DNA of 54,611 nucleotides from Comamonadaceae bacterium (GCA_947450695.1 CANFWV010000017.1:1-54611), one strand, 5' to 3'. Counted from the stretch's first letter, positions 35,916-45,003 are shown. Numbers and translations are program-made. The notes: generated by a model not told the origin, from the letters alone.

Positions 35916-36968
35916 ATGATTCAAAGACGCACATTACTCAGAACTGGCGCGGCTGCAGCACTCGGTGCGCCGGCCCTTTCGGGGCTGGCCCAGCAGTCCG
36001 TCACACTCAAGTTCCACACATTCATGTCACCGCAATCGGGCGTTTGGCTCGGCATGCACAAGCCTTGGATGGCCAAGGTTGAAAAGGAATCCGGCGGGCG
36101 CATCAAATTCGAAGCCTATCCTGCCATGCAGCTGGGCGGCACGCCCGTGCAACTCTATGATCAAGCCAAAGACGGTGTGGTCGACGTGGTCTGGACACTG
36201 CCTGGTAACACCGCAGGCCGCTTTCCGCGCGTCGAAGTGTTTGAGTTGCCGTTCATGATGACCAACGCCGAAGCCACCTCCAAAGCTTACTGGGAGTACG
36301 TTCAAACGGTCGCGACAGACGAATTCAAAGACACCCAAGTGATCGCGCTGCAAGTGCATGGTCCGGGTGTGATCCACACTGCCGACAAACCCGTCAAGTC
36401 GGTTGCCGACATGCGCGGACTGAAGCTGCGGGCACCTACACGGCAAGTCACAAAACTGCTTGGTATTTTGGGCGCCATTCCCGTTGGCATGCTGCTGCCT
36501 GGCATTCCTGATGCCCTGAGCAAAGGCACCATCAACGGCTGCGCAATTCCTTGGGAAGTCGTGCCGGCGGTCAAGGTCCATGAGCTGACTAAGTTCCACG
36601 CCGAGTTCGACCCGGCCGGCGGCAGCCTTTACACCACGACTTTCATCATGACGATGAACAAGGCCAAGTACAGCTCGCTGTCGCCGGAGCTGAAAAAGGT
36701 CATCGACAACAACTCGGGCATGGCAACATCAGCCTGGATGGGCAAGGCCCAACAGGCCAACGACATTCCAGGCCGAAAGTCAGCCGCTGACCGCGGCAAC
36801 TCTATCTACACGGTGAGCCCGGCAGAAGCGCAGGAATTTCGCCGAAAGTCTCGCGCAGTGGAAGTTGAGTGGGTTCAAGACATGGACAAGCGCGGCTTTG
36901 ACGGCAAGAAACTGCTGGACACGGCACGCAGCCTGATCGAAAAGCACACCCATACAACCAAGACCTGA
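35916..36968 (+). CDS. dctP: TRAP transporter substrate-binding protein (DctP)
   Basis: This periplasmic binding protein of the DctP family has 350 residues. It begins with a twin-arginine-like signal (MIQRRTLLRTGAAAALGAPA) and continues TLKFHTFMSPQSGVWLGMHK. The family features include GGRIKFEAYPAMQLGG, the ligand-carboxylate Arg region MRGLKLRAPTRQVTKLLG, and GTINGCAIPWEVV. No permease adjoins it; the only DctQM pair in the window is 7.5 kb upstream (26571-28390), and the genes between belong to other systems. GGAG precedes the ATG. A perfect 12-bp terminator follows 19 bases after the stop, so it is transcribed alone. Confidence 0.92.
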   Translation: MIQRRTLLRTGAAAALGAPALSGLAQQSVTLKFHTFMSPQSGVWLGMHKPWMAKVEKESGGRIKFEAYPAMQLGGTPVQLYDQAKDGVVDVVWTLPGNTAGRFPRVEVFELPFMMTNAEATSKAYWEYVQTVATDEFKDTQVIALQVHGPGVIHTADKPVKSVADMRGLKLRAPTRQVTKLLGILGAIPVGMLLPGIPDALSKGTINGCAIPWEVVPAVKVHELTKFHAEFDPAGGSLYTTTFIMTMNKAKYSSLSPELKKVIDNNSGMATSAWMGKAQQANDIPGRKSAADRGNSIYTVSPAEAQEFRRKSRAVEVEWVQDMDKRGFDGKKLLDTARSLIEKHTHTTKT

Positions 36969-36987
36969 TCCGACCGTCAGACTGAAC

Positions 36988-37015
36988 AAAAATGCCGGCT
37001 TCTGCCGGCATTTTT
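36988..37015 (+). terminator. Intrinsic terminator after dctP
   Basis: AAAAATGCCGGC and GCCGGCATTTTT form a perfect 12-bp stem with a TTCT loop and a T-run. It separates dctP from the Nudix gene. Confidence 0.9.
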
Positions 37016-37085
37016 GTTGTTCCAGACGACGCCATCACTGACAACCAAGACCGCCATGACTTGGCCAAAGCGCTACACTCATTTC

Positions 37086-37640
37086 ATGCATCGTCCCCCT
37101 ATCAAACATTGCCGCGAATGCGGTATTGCCGTCGTCTATCGCCTACCGGATGATGGCGACACGCGCCATCGCGCCATTTGCACCATTTGCCACACAGTTC
37201 ACTATGAAAACCCGCTCAACGTAGTCGGTACAGTGCCGGTTTGGGGTGACAACGGCGATCAAGTATTGCTATGCAAGCGGAATATTGAGCCGCGTTGGGG
37301 AAAATGGACACTCCCCGCTGGCTTCATGGAGCTCGGCGAAACCACGGCCGAAGGCGCAGCCCGGGAGACCGACGAAGAAGCCGGTGCCGAGTATGAAATG
37401 CAGGACCTTTTCACGGTGATGAATGTGGTGCGCGTCGGTCAAGTGCATTTTTATTACCGTGCGCGCTTGCTCAGTCCTATCTTCAATCCGGGCCATGAAA
37501 CCATCGAAGCGCGCTTGTTCACAGAAGCTGAAATTCCCTGGGCCGAGATCGCTTTTCGAACGGTTAAGGAAACCCTTGAACACTACTTTGAAGACAGGCG
37601 CAAGGGGTGCTTTGACACACACGTGATCGACGTCGCTTAA
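37086..37640 (+). CDS. Nudix hydrolase with N-terminal zinc ribbon
   Basis: This is a 184-residue hydrolase of nucleoside-diphosphate-linked substrates. The Nudix box is complete: GFMELGETTAEGAARETDEE followed by AG, matching Gx5Ex7REUXEEXGU. Ahead of it a short zinc ribbon is formed by CRECG and CTICH (residues about 9-36). That architecture is seen in NADH pyrophosphatase-like and ADP-ribose-type Nudix proteins of proteobacteria. The ATG at 37086 (MHRPPIKHCRECG) is chosen; the frame is open further upstream, but that part overlaps the dctP terminator. Exact substrate unknown. Confidence 0.88.
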   Translation: MHRPPIKHCRECGIAVVYRLPDDGDTRHRAICTICHTVHYENPLNVVGTVPVWGDNGDQVLLCKRNIEPRWGKWTLPAGFMELGETTAEGAARETDEEAGAEYEMQDLFTVMNVVRVGQVHFYYRARLLSPIFNPGHETIEARLFTEAEIPWAEIAFRTVKETLEHYFEDRRKGCFDTHVIDVA

Positions 37641-37727
37641 ATTTAGGCAGCGTCGCGTCAATCGGCTTCAGCGCAATGCCTTTTCAAAGACACTCACCCA
37701 TTTCATTTTTTTCAACGACCGTATTGC

Positions 37728-38693
37728 ATGTTCAAAACCGCTTCCTTTTTCCGTATCGCCACCGACTTCGTCATGCCACCCTTGGACGCTTTTGAAGCAG
37801 CACTGCAAGCCACCCGCTTTGTGCCCTGCGGCCCTACGCAGCCTGAATCCAATGGCTGGGTTCCACCGCGTGGCAACAAAAGCATCGCCATGCTCGAAAG
37901 CATTGGCGGTCAAATCATCCTCAAGCTGTGCACCGAGCGGCGTCCACTGCCCGCTTCAGCGGTGAAGTCAGCGGTTGATGAGCTCATCGAAAAATACAAA
38001 CAAGAAACCGGACAAGAGCGTGTCGGTTCAAAAATCAAAAAAGAATTCAAAGAGCAAGTCGTTTTTGACCTGCTGCCGCGTGCGTTCACCAAACGGTCAA
38101 CCACCCTGCTATGGATAGACCCGGTCAACCATTTTTTAGTGGTCGACACCGGCAGTCTAGCCGGGGCAGACAAAATCGTTACCTTTTTAATTGAGGCCTT
38201 GAGCGAAGTTCCTGGCTCGCTACCAGGCCTCGGCGTCAAGCCTGTGTTGACCAACATGTCAGCGTCGGCCTCTATGTCACACTGGCTATCCAGCCGCGAG
38301 GCGCCTGTCGGTTTCACAGTTGACCGCGACTGCGAACTGAAGACGCCAGATGACCAAAAGTCCACCGTGCGCTACTCTCGCCACACACTGGAAATCGACG
38401 AAGTCGCCCAACACATTGCGGCCGGCAAAGTTCCCACTCAGTTGGCTCTGACCTGGAACGATCGAATTTCTTTCGTGCTGACTGAAACAGGGCAAGTGAA
38501 AAAACTCAAATTACTCGACGTCGTCCTTGACGGCGTACAGGAAGGCGGCAAAGACGATGACGGCTTTGACACCGATGCGGCCATTTTGACGGGCGAGTTA
38601 ACCACCATGCTACCGAACCTGATCGAAGCCTTAGGCGGCGAGGTAGGTGCCAATCCCATTGCCGATAGCGACGTCTACACGATCGCAAATTGA
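37728..38693 (+). CDS. rdgC: Recombination-associated protein RdgC
   Basis: RdgC is a ring-forming, sequence-nonspecific DNA-binding protein associated with the nucleoid that restrains RecA. The 321-residue length is normal, and recognisable segments are MFKTASFFRIATDF at the start, RFVPCGPTQPESNGWVPPRG, ERRPLPASAVKSAVDELI, KKEFKEQVVFDLLPRAFTKR and ALTWNDRISFVLTE. It is an ordinary chromosomal gene set inside the accessory catabolic region and separates the TRAP/Nudix genes from the dehydrogenase-Bug genes that follow. Confidence 0.94.
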   Translation: MFKTASFFRIATDFVMPPLDAFEAALQATRFVPCGPTQPESNGWVPPRGNKSIAMLESIGGQIILKLCTERRPLPASAVKSAVDELIEKYKQETGQERVGSKIKKEFKEQVVFDLLPRAFTKRSTTLLWIDPVNHFLVVDTGSLAGADKIVTFLIEALSEVPGSLPGLGVKPVLTNMSASASMSHWLSSREAPVGFTVDRDCELKTPDDQKSTVRYSRHTLEIDEVAQHIAAGKVPTQLALTWNDRISFVLTETGQVKKLKLLDVVLDGVQEGGKDDDGFDTDAAILTGELTTMLPNLIEALGGEVGANPIADSDVYTIAN

Positions 38694-38723
38694 TATAGCC
38701 CCTACTCACCCTCAATCACCCAA

Positions 38724-39800
38724 ATGACAACGAACCAAACTTCCATTTTGGTCAGTGCTGACCAACTCAGCCTCTTTATTTCGAGCGCCCTGAAAAGCGC
38801 CGGCCTACCCGATCAAGACGCCACCAAAGTCGCCGGCCTCATGGCCGACGCCGACTTGCAAGGCTCTGACGGCCACGGCGTGATTCGCTTGCCTCAATAC
38901 GTCAAACGCATTTTGGCGGGAGGCATCAACACCCGCCCCAATATTCGGGTCGTCACCGAGCGCGCCGCCATGGCGGTTGTTGACGGAGATAACGGCATGG
39001 GCCATTTGGTGATGTCGCACGCAGTCGACATCGCGATTGAAAAAGCCCGCAGTGCAGGCGTTGCTTGGGTCGGTGCCCGCGCCAGCAACCACGCTGGACC
39101 CGCATCGCTCTATGTGCGAAAGCCGATCGAACAAAACATGATTGCGCTTTATTTCGCGGTCGGCAACGCCAACCATTTACCACCTTGGGGTGGCATGGAC
39201 ATGCTGCTGTCTACCAACCCCATTGCAGTAGGAATCCCCGCCGGCAGCGAACCTGCCGTAGTGCTAGACATGGCCACCACGGTCGCCGCCTATGGCAAAG
39301 TAAAAGCCAAAGCCAAGCGCGGCGAGCAAATGCCCGAGGGATGGATGATTGACCGACAAGGTAAGCCACTGCTAGACCCGAAACGCGCTGAAGAAGGTTT
39401 TTTGTTGCCCATTGGTGGCCACAAGGGGTACGGCTTAGCGCTTATCGTCGGCCTTTTGGCCGGCACACTCAACGGGGCAGCCATGGGACGTGATGTGGTG
39501 GACTTCAACCATGACCACGTCACCCCCACCAACACCGGCCAATCGGTACTGGTGATCGACTTGCAGGCCTTTGGTGACCCCGCCATCTTCAAGTCATCCC
39601 TAGACCACTTGGTCCGCGACCTGCGCAACAGCGAGCGACTACCGAACGTTGAGCGGATCTGGTTACCTGGTGAGCAAAGCCATCAGCGCCGTCAAAAATA
39701 CACGACGCAGGGTATTCCGTTGTCGGCCCCAATGCTTGCAGACTTGGTGGCACTGGCGGCTGAACTGAACATCGCACCGCTGGTCACCAGCCAGACTTGA
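38724..39800 (+). CDS. Ldh-family (type 2 malate/L-lactate) dehydrogenase
   Basis: This NAD(P)-dependent 2-hydroxyacid dehydrogenase of the Ldh_2/MDH2 fold is unrelated to Rossmann-type lactate dehydrogenases; relatives act on malate, sulfolactate, ureidoglycolate or 2,3-diketogulonate. The 358 residues include GSDGHGVIRLPQYVKRILAG, the substrate region ARASNHAGPASLYV, STNPIAVGIPAG, and FLLPIGGHKGYGLALIVGLL. The gene is followed by Bug 4 (start 68 bases after the stop), so it may oxidise the acid that Bug 4 imports. Substrate not assignable from sequence alone. Confidence 0.88.
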   Translation: MTTNQTSILVSADQLSLFISSALKSAGLPDQDATKVAGLMADADLQGSDGHGVIRLPQYVKRILAGGINTRPNIRVVTERAAMAVVDGDNGMGHLVMSHAVDIAIEKARSAGVAWVGARASNHAGPASLYVRKPIEQNMIALYFAVGNANHLPPWGGMDMLLSTNPIAVGIPAGSEPAVVLDMATTVAAYGKVKAKAKRGEQMPEGWMIDRQGKPLLDPKRAEEGFLLPIGGHKGYGLALIVGLLAGTLNGAAMGRDVVDFNHDHVTPTNTGQSVLVIDLQAFGDPAIFKSSLDHLVRDLRNSERLPNVERIWLPGEQSHQRRQKYTTQGIPLSAPMLADLVALAAELNIAPLVTSQT

Positions 39801-39868
39801 ACGGTTGGCGAGACTTTGGACTGAGTATCCACGCCGCCCATCATCCCATTCAAACCGGAGACAAAACC

Positions 39869-40843
39869 ATGAGAAAACTAGCTCGAGGACTTTTCACTGC
39901 GATCAGCGTATTGGTTCTTGCCGCAGGCGTGCAGGCGCAAAGCAACTACCCCAATAAACCCATCAAAATGATCATCCCGCTGGCGGCCGGCAGCGCGGTC
40001 GACAACGCGGCGCGGGTGCTGACGCAAAAAATGTCGCTCGGCCTAGGTCAGAACATCGTGATTGAAAACATCGCGGGCTCTTCCGGTTTGATCGGTGCTG
40101 ACCGCGTTGCCAAGGCCCCACCAGACGGCTACACCCTTGGTGGATTCAACGACAGCATTTTGACCATGCTGCCGCATATTTATCCCCGCATGCCTTGGAA
40201 TGCCCTGACAGATTTTGATCCCTTGTCACTGGCTGCCACGATTGAATGGGGTCTGGTCGTGAAAACCGACTCTCCCTACAAAAGCGTGGCTGATTTTATC
40301 GCTGCCGCCAAGGCTGAACCTGGCAAGTTGAACTACAGCTCGGGCGGTAATGGTAGCCCGCAACACTTGGCCATGGCGCTGTTCGCATCACGCGCTGGCA
40401 TCAACGCGCTTCACGTTCCTTACAAGGGCGCAACACCGGCAGCTGTCGCGGTCGCAGCGGGAGAAGTTGATGCCACCTTTCAAGGCCTTGGCACAGTCAC
40501 CTCTCTCATTCAGGCGAACAAGGTACGACTTCTGGCAGTTTCATCGAGCAAGCGTTTGGCTCAATATCCGAACGTCCCGACTGTCGACGAGTCGGGTTTG
40601 AAAAACTTTTTCTTCAACTCTTGGTTCGCGATGGTCGTGCCGACCGGAACACCTAAAGACATCGTCGATCGCCTCAACAGCGAAATGCGCAAGGCACTGG
40701 CTGACCCCGAAACCCGCGACAAACTGGTCGCCCTTGGCGTGACTTTGCGCGGCTCCTCGGCGCAGGAACTCGGCGTCGCTACCAAAGCGCAGTTCGAGAT
40801 GTACCGCAAATTGATTCAAGACAACAACATCAAGTCCGACTGA
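39869..40843 (+). CDS. Bug-family TTT substrate-binding protein (4)
   Basis: This periplasmic binding protein has 324 residues from the ATG at 39869 (MRKLARGLFTAISVLVLAAG), which has GGAGAC upstream; the longer frame from 39797 lacks a signal at its start. After signal cleavage it begins QSNYPNKPIKMIIPLAAGSA. Other blocks are IENIAGSSGLIGADRVA, PPDGYTLGGFNDSI, LNYSSGGNGSPQHLAMALF and LHVPYKGATPAAVAVAAGEV. It is probably in one transcript with the upstream dehydrogenase. A 239-base gap with a large palindrome separates it from Bug 5. Confidence 0.9.
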   Translation: MRKLARGLFTAISVLVLAAGVQAQSNYPNKPIKMIIPLAAGSAVDNAARVLTQKMSLGLGQNIVIENIAGSSGLIGADRVAKAPPDGYTLGGFNDSILTMLPHIYPRMPWNALTDFDPLSLAATIEWGLVVKTDSPYKSVADFIAAAKAEPGKLNYSSGGNGSPQHLAMALFASRAGINALHVPYKGATPAAVAVAAGEVDATFQGLGTVTSLIQANKVRLLAVSSSKRLAQYPNVPTVDESGLKNFFFNSWFAMVVPTGTPKDIVDRLNSEMRKALADPETRDKLVALGVTLRGSSAQELGVATKAQFEMYRKLIQDNNIKSD

Positions 40844-40990
40844 GATGACACGGCGACTATCCCCTCCTGCTTAATTGCTAAGCACGGTCTGCAAAGCCAC
40901 GGCCTGCGCCGCGTAATCGACTTATTCAGACGCTTATCCACAGCCTAGAGCACAGTCCATGGGTGTAACTTTTTTGCCTTGATGCTTGCA

Positions 40991-41038
40991 GCGAATAGGA
41001 TTGACACACTAATATATCAGTGCTTCAATCCTATTCGC
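40991..41038. promoter_or_regulatory. 48-bp palindrome over a probable promoter
   Basis: Outer arms GCGAATAGGATTGA (40991-41004) and TCAATCCTATTCGC (41025-41038) are exact complements. The inner CACTAATATATCAGTG (41007-41022) is centred on the same point (41014.5) and has one mismatched pair. In all, 21 of 24 base pairs are symmetric. TTGACA at 41001-41006 followed after 17 bases by TTCAAT (41024-41029) could be the promoter of Bug 5, so a bound dimer or tetramer would sit in its spacer. No T-run follows, so it is not a terminator. The gene for its regulator is not in the window. Confidence 0.7.
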
Positions 41039-41082
41039 GACACAAGCATCTATTGAAATAGCTCACCCATGAGGACCCGTTC

Positions 41083-42048
41083 ATGAAAATAACCATGTGG
41101 CCGCTGCTGGCCGTTGCAGCCATAGCGACAACCAGCGCATCGCAGGCGCAGAACTTCCCGACAAAAGCCATCACCATCGTCGTGCCCGCCTCACCCGGAG
41201 GTGCTATTGATTTAGCCGCTCGCCTGATTGGCCAAAAAATAACCGAATCAACTGGCCAACCTGTGCTGATAGATAACAAGACCGGGGCAACAGGCATCAT
41301 CGGCACCGACTTCGTGGCCAGGACAGCGCCCGACGGCTACACACTGGCGCTAGTCGCCAGCAGCCACGCAATCAATCCGAGCATGAAAAAAATCATGCCG
41401 TATGACGCGATCAAAGGCTTTGAGCCGGTGGTGCTCACGCACGTGGTGCCGCTGGTGCTGGTCGTCACGCCGACCTTGCCAATCAACTCGGTGAAAGAAC
41501 TCATCGCCTACGGCAAAGCCAATCCCGGCAAGCTCACGTTCGCGTCTAGCGGCGCTGGCGGTGCGCCACATTTTTCAGGTGAGTTGTTCAAAACCATGGC
41601 GGGTCTGGACATGATTCATATTCCCTACAAAGGTAGCACACTGGCGCACCCTGATTTGCTGAGTGGGCGGACATCGGTCATGTTTGACACGGTGGCCGCC
41701 ATCAGCACGCAAATCAAAAGCGACAAGGTTCGGGCGCTGGGCGTGACCACCAGCAAGCGCTCATCGGTTTTGCCTCAGGTGCCGACAATGATAGAAGCCG
41801 GCATGACGGGATACGAAACCAGCACATGGGGAGGCCTATTGGCGCCCGCAGGAACACCCAAGTCAGTGATCGCCAAACTCAATGTTGAAGTCAACAAAGC
41901 GCTGAATTCACCCGATGTGCGCCAGCGGCTGCAAGACGCCGGAATCGAAGCGGGTGGCGGCACGCCCCAGCAGTTCACCGCATTTGTCCAAACCGAAATG
42001 ATCAAGTGGGCCAAGGTCGCCAAAGACGCCGGAATCCAAGCAGAATGA
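41083..42048 (+). CDS. Bug-family TTT substrate-binding protein (5)
   Basis: This periplasmic binding protein of 321 residues has a Sec signal MKITMWPLLAVAAIATTSAS ending before QAQNFPTKAITIVVPASPGG. Other blocks are IDNKTGATGIIGTDFVA, APDGYTLALVASSHAIN, YGKANPGKLTFASSGAGG and IHIPYKGSTLAHPDLLSGR. Its stop overlaps the ATG of the D-2-hydroxyacid dehydrogenase as ATGA, so uptake and oxidation are translationally coupled and the ligand is plausibly a 2-hydroxy or 2-oxo acid. It is preceded by the palindromic control region at 40991-41038. Confidence 0.91.
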   Translation: MKITMWPLLAVAAIATTSASQAQNFPTKAITIVVPASPGGAIDLAARLIGQKITESTGQPVLIDNKTGATGIIGTDFVARTAPDGYTLALVASSHAINPSMKKIMPYDAIKGFEPVVLTHVVPLVLVVTPTLPINSVKELIAYGKANPGKLTFASSGAGGAPHFSGELFKTMAGLDMIHIPYKGSTLAHPDLLSGRTSVMFDTVAAISTQIKSDKVRALGVTTSKRSSVLPQVPTMIEAGMTGYETSTWGGLLAPAGTPKSVIAKLNVEVNKALNSPDVRQRLQDAGIEAGGGTPQQFTAFVQTEMIKWAKVAKDAGIQAE

Positions 42049-42995
42049 CCAGAACAAAACTCCTCATGAACGGTCGGCTCTTGCCACAGCTTGAAGTCGC
42101 ACTGAGCGCCGAATATGACCTATGCCCTTTGTGGCAGCAATCATCGCCTGACGATTTCCTGAAAGTACAAGGGCATGAATTCTCTGGGCTGGTCAGCTCA
42201 GCCAAAACAGGTGTCTCCACGGCCTTGATCAAGTCCTTACCAGCGCTCAAAGTGATATCGATTTTTGGCGTTGGTTATGACGCAGTGGACGTGACCACGG
42301 CGCATCAGCGTGGCATTCAAATTGGTTACACGCCAGAGGTTTTGAACGACTGCGTCGCCGACACAGCGATGGGTCTGTTGATCGACGTGGCGCGTCAATT
42401 CAGCGCTTCAGATCGCTACTTGCGCGCGGGTCAATGGTTGAAAGCGCCCTTCCCGCTGACCACGCGCGTCAGCGGCAAGCGTTTGGGCATTGTTGGCATT
42501 GGCCGCATCGGCCAAACCATTGCCCGCCGTGCCAGCGGCTTTGACATGGAAATCCGTTACCACAACCGGCGCCAAAACCCGAACTTGCCTTATGCCTATG
42601 AGCCCTCGCTCGCATCGCTGGCAGAGTGGTGTGACTTTTTGATGGTCGCCAGTTCGGGGGGACCAGAAACCCAACACCTCATCTCCAGCGACATCTTGAA
42701 GAAGCTCGGTCCCAACAGTTTTTTAATCAACATCTCGCGCGGTTCCGTGATTGATGAACAAGCCCTGATTGAAGCGCTTGAGCAAGGCGTGATTGCTGGC
42801 GCCGGCCTCGACGTTTACGCGGATGAACCGAATGTACCCGAGCGGTTGCGGCGCCTTGACAATGCCGTCCTGCTGCCGCATCTGGCCAGCGCCACCCGCG
42901 AGACACGCCAAGCGATGGCTGATTTGGTCTTCGACAACCTCACGTCTTATTTCAAGACAGGCCGTGTCAAGGTGGCGGTTCCGACGGCAAACTAG
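42045..42995 (+). CDS. D-isomer-specific 2-hydroxyacid dehydrogenase
   Basis: This NAD(P)-dependent reductase of 2-oxo acids (glyoxylate/hydroxypyruvate-type) has 316 residues from ATG 42045. The Rossmann motif is KRLGIVGIGRIGQTIARRAS. The catalytic Arg is in NISRGSVIDEQALI, the Glu in LDVYADEPNVPE and the His in VLLPHLASATRET, a complete Arg-Glu-His triad. Residues after the glycine motif (YHNRR) suggest NADPH preference, an inference. It overlaps Bug 5 by four bases and is 93 bases before the BKACE gene, so these three may act in sequence. Confidence 0.92.
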   Translation: MTRTKLLMNGRLLPQLEVALSAEYDLCPLWQQSSPDDFLKVQGHEFSGLVSSAKTGVSTALIKSLPALKVISIFGVGYDAVDVTTAHQRGIQIGYTPEVLNDCVADTAMGLLIDVARQFSASDRYLRAGQWLKAPFPLTTRVSGKRLGIVGIGRIGQTIARRASGFDMEIRYHNRRQNPNLPYAYEPSLASLAEWCDFLMVASSGGPETQHLISSDILKKLGPNSFLINISRGSVIDEQALIEALEQGVIAGAGLDVYADEPNVPERLRRLDNAVLLPHLASATRETRQAMADLVFDNLTSYFKTGRVKVAVPTAN

Positions 42996-43088
42996 GGGTT
43001 AACACGATTGAGAAATGGCCCGGGGCTTGTACGATCTCTTCGATCAAACATCAACGACCCACTAGCCCCGAAAGCCGAAGTTTCCAAC

Positions 43089-44012
43089 ATGTCTAAAGTG
43101 ATCATCACCTGCGCCGTCACGGGCGCTATTCACACGCCCTCCATGTCGCCCTACCTGCCTATCACGCCGGAGGAAATTATCGAAGCCTCTGTGGGTGCAG
43201 CGGAAGCCGGCGCTGCCATCATTCATCTGCATGCTCGCGATCCAGTCACAGGCAAGCCCGATCAAACACCTGAGGCATTTGCCAAGTTCTTGCCGCAGAT
43301 CAAAGCCCGGACGAATGCTGTTCTCAACCTCACCAGTGGCGGCTCGCCGTACATGAAAATTGATGAGCGTATCCAGCCATCCATGCGCTTCGCGCCGGAA
43401 GTGGCCTCGCTCAACATGGGCTCGTTCAACTTCGCTTTGTTCCCCATGCTGGAGCGTTTCACCGAGTTCAAACACGCCTGGGAACGCGAAGCCCTTGAAG
43501 GCAGCAGGGACTTGATTTTTCGCAATACCTTCAAAGACATTGAGTACGCGCTAGCGGCCTGCTCTGCCAACCAGACTCGCTTTGAGTTTGAGTGCTACGA
43601 CATCGGCCACCTGTACAACTTGGCGCACTTCATGGACCGCGGCTTGGTCAAAGGCCCGCTGTTTGTGCAGTCAGTTTTTGGTATTTTGGGCGGCATTGGC
43701 GTTCACCAGGAAGACGTCATCCATATGCGCCGCACGGCAGACCGGCTGTTTGGAAAAGAGTACCAGTGGTCCGTATTGGGCGCTGGCAAGAACCAACTGC
43801 GCATTGCCGCCATGAGTGCGGCTATGGGTGGCCATGTACGGGTCGGTCTTGAAGACAGCCTGTGGCTAGGCAAAGGAACGCTGGCCAAAAGCAATGCAGA
43901 GCAAGTACGGCAAGTCCGGCAGATCATCGAAGGCTTAGGCCATGAGATCGCCACACCTGATGAAGCCAGACAAATGCTGCAGCTCAAAGGCGCAGAGAAT
44001 GTGCGGTTTTAA
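43089..44012 (+). CDS. BKACE (DUF849) beta-keto acid cleavage enzyme
   Basis: The 307-residue protein belongs to the family that condenses a beta-keto acid with acetyl-CoA and cleaves it to acetoacetate and a CoA ester, as Kce does for 3-keto-5-aminohexanoate. Family features are VIITCAVTGAIHTPSMSPYL at the start, the zinc-binding HxH in AAIIHLHARDPVTGKPDQTP, FNTFKDIE-type FRNTFKDIEYALAACS, and GGHVRVGLEDSLWLGKG near the end. The ATG at 43089 gives the standard N-terminus. The substrate side-chain cannot be read without structure comparison. Nearby hydroxyacid dehydrogenase and SDR genes could generate its keto acid. Confidence 0.9.
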   Translation: MSKVIITCAVTGAIHTPSMSPYLPITPEEIIEASVGAAEAGAAIIHLHARDPVTGKPDQTPEAFAKFLPQIKARTNAVLNLTSGGSPYMKIDERIQPSMRFAPEVASLNMGSFNFALFPMLERFTEFKHAWEREALEGSRDLIFRNTFKDIEYALAACSANQTRFEFECYDIGHLYNLAHFMDRGLVKGPLFVQSVFGILGGIGVHQEDVIHMRRTADRLFGKEYQWSVLGAGKNQLRIAAMSAAMGGHVRVGLEDSLWLGKGTLAKSNAEQVRQVRQIIEGLGHEIATPDEARQMLQLKGAENVRF

Positions 44013-44244
44013 TCCCAGTCACCAGCCCAAACTCTGGCAAAACCCTGGCTAAACATTCTGTGTTGCCGCACTGCTCGGTACAGCATGCGGTTCATGCCCG
44101 GGTTTCAATTACCAATCTTCCACGCAATGCGCACCGATTGCATCACTTATTCACGCAGACGGATGTTCGAAACGGGCTTTTGAAAGTCCAACGCGACGCT
44201 CAACACTTGCACACCCCAAAAATCGTCCCGCAAAGGAAAAACCA

Positions 44245-45003
44245 ATGACTCCAAGCACAAAACCCACAGCCCTGATAACAGGCGGTAGCCGCAGTATCGG
44301 ACGCGCCACCTGCGTGACCATGGCCAAGCAAGGCTGGAATATTTGCTTCAGCTATGTCCAAAATCAAGCCGCCGCCCTAGAGACGGTGGCGATGGTTGAA
44401 GCCGCGGGCGGTCAGGTGCTAGCCGTCAAGGCAGACGTCGCCAACCGCGAAGATATTAAGCAATTGTTTGCTGCCGCCTTCAAGGCATTCGGCAGGCTGG
44501 ATGCCTTGATCAACAACGCCGGTATCGTGGGCGAACCACGCTCCATCCTCGACGCTGACGACGCGCATCTGACGGATGTTTTCCGCACCAACGTGCTGAG
44601 TTACTTTTTTTGCACCAGTGAAGCGGCACGGCTGATGTCGACCGAGCGTGGCGGCAAGGGCGGCAGCATCGTCAACATGTCGTCTGCGGCTGCCCGACAC
44701 GGCGGCATGCCCAATGAGGCTCATTACGCGGCGTCCAAGGGTGCGGTTGACAGCTTCACATTTGCGCTGGCCAAAGAACTGGCACCCCACGGTATTCGCG
44801 TCAATGCAGTACGACCAGGGCTCATCAACACCACCATTCACGAAGCCCACGGCGGCCAAGCCTTGATTAACAAAATTGGCCCCACCGTGCCGCTGGGTCG
44901 TGCCGGCACGGCCGAAGAAGTCGCCGAAGTCATCGCCTTCCTCGCCGGCCCGCTGTCAAGCTATGTCCATGGAACCTTGGTTGACGTGTCTGGCGGACGC
45001 TGA
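44245..45003 (+). CDS. SDR-family oxidoreductase
   Basis: This is a classical short-chain dehydrogenase of 252 residues. The cofactor motif TGxxxGxG is ALITGGSRSIGRATC, the NAG motif is LINNAGIVGEP, the catalytic Ser is in IVNMSSAAARHG, and YxxxK is in EAHYAASKGAVDSF. The sequence ends VHGTLVDVSGGR, normal for FabG-like enzymes. AAAGGA precedes the ATG. It probably oxidises a secondary alcohol; given BKACE upstream and E1 alpha/beta downstream, a beta-hydroxy acid is one inference. It is 45 bases ahead of Bug 6. Confidence 0.9.
   Translation: MTPSTKPTALITGGSRSIGRATCVTMAKQGWNICFSYVQNQAAALETVAMVEAAGGQVLAVKADVANREDIKQLFAAAFKAFGRLDALINNAGIVGEPRSILDADDAHLTDVFRTNVLSYFFCTSEAARLMSTERGGKGGSIVNMSSAAARHGGMPNEAHYAASKGAVDSFTFALAKELAPHGIRVNAVRPGLINTTIHEAHGGQALINKIGPTVPLGRAGTAEEVAEVIAFLAGPLSSYVHGTLVDVSGGR

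Noticed and set aside
40934..40942. TTATCCACA, a perfect DnaA-box sequence
   Set aside because: A single box without clustered partners, AT-rich unwinding element or dnaA/dnaN neighbours; chance occurrence is likely, so no origin is claimed.
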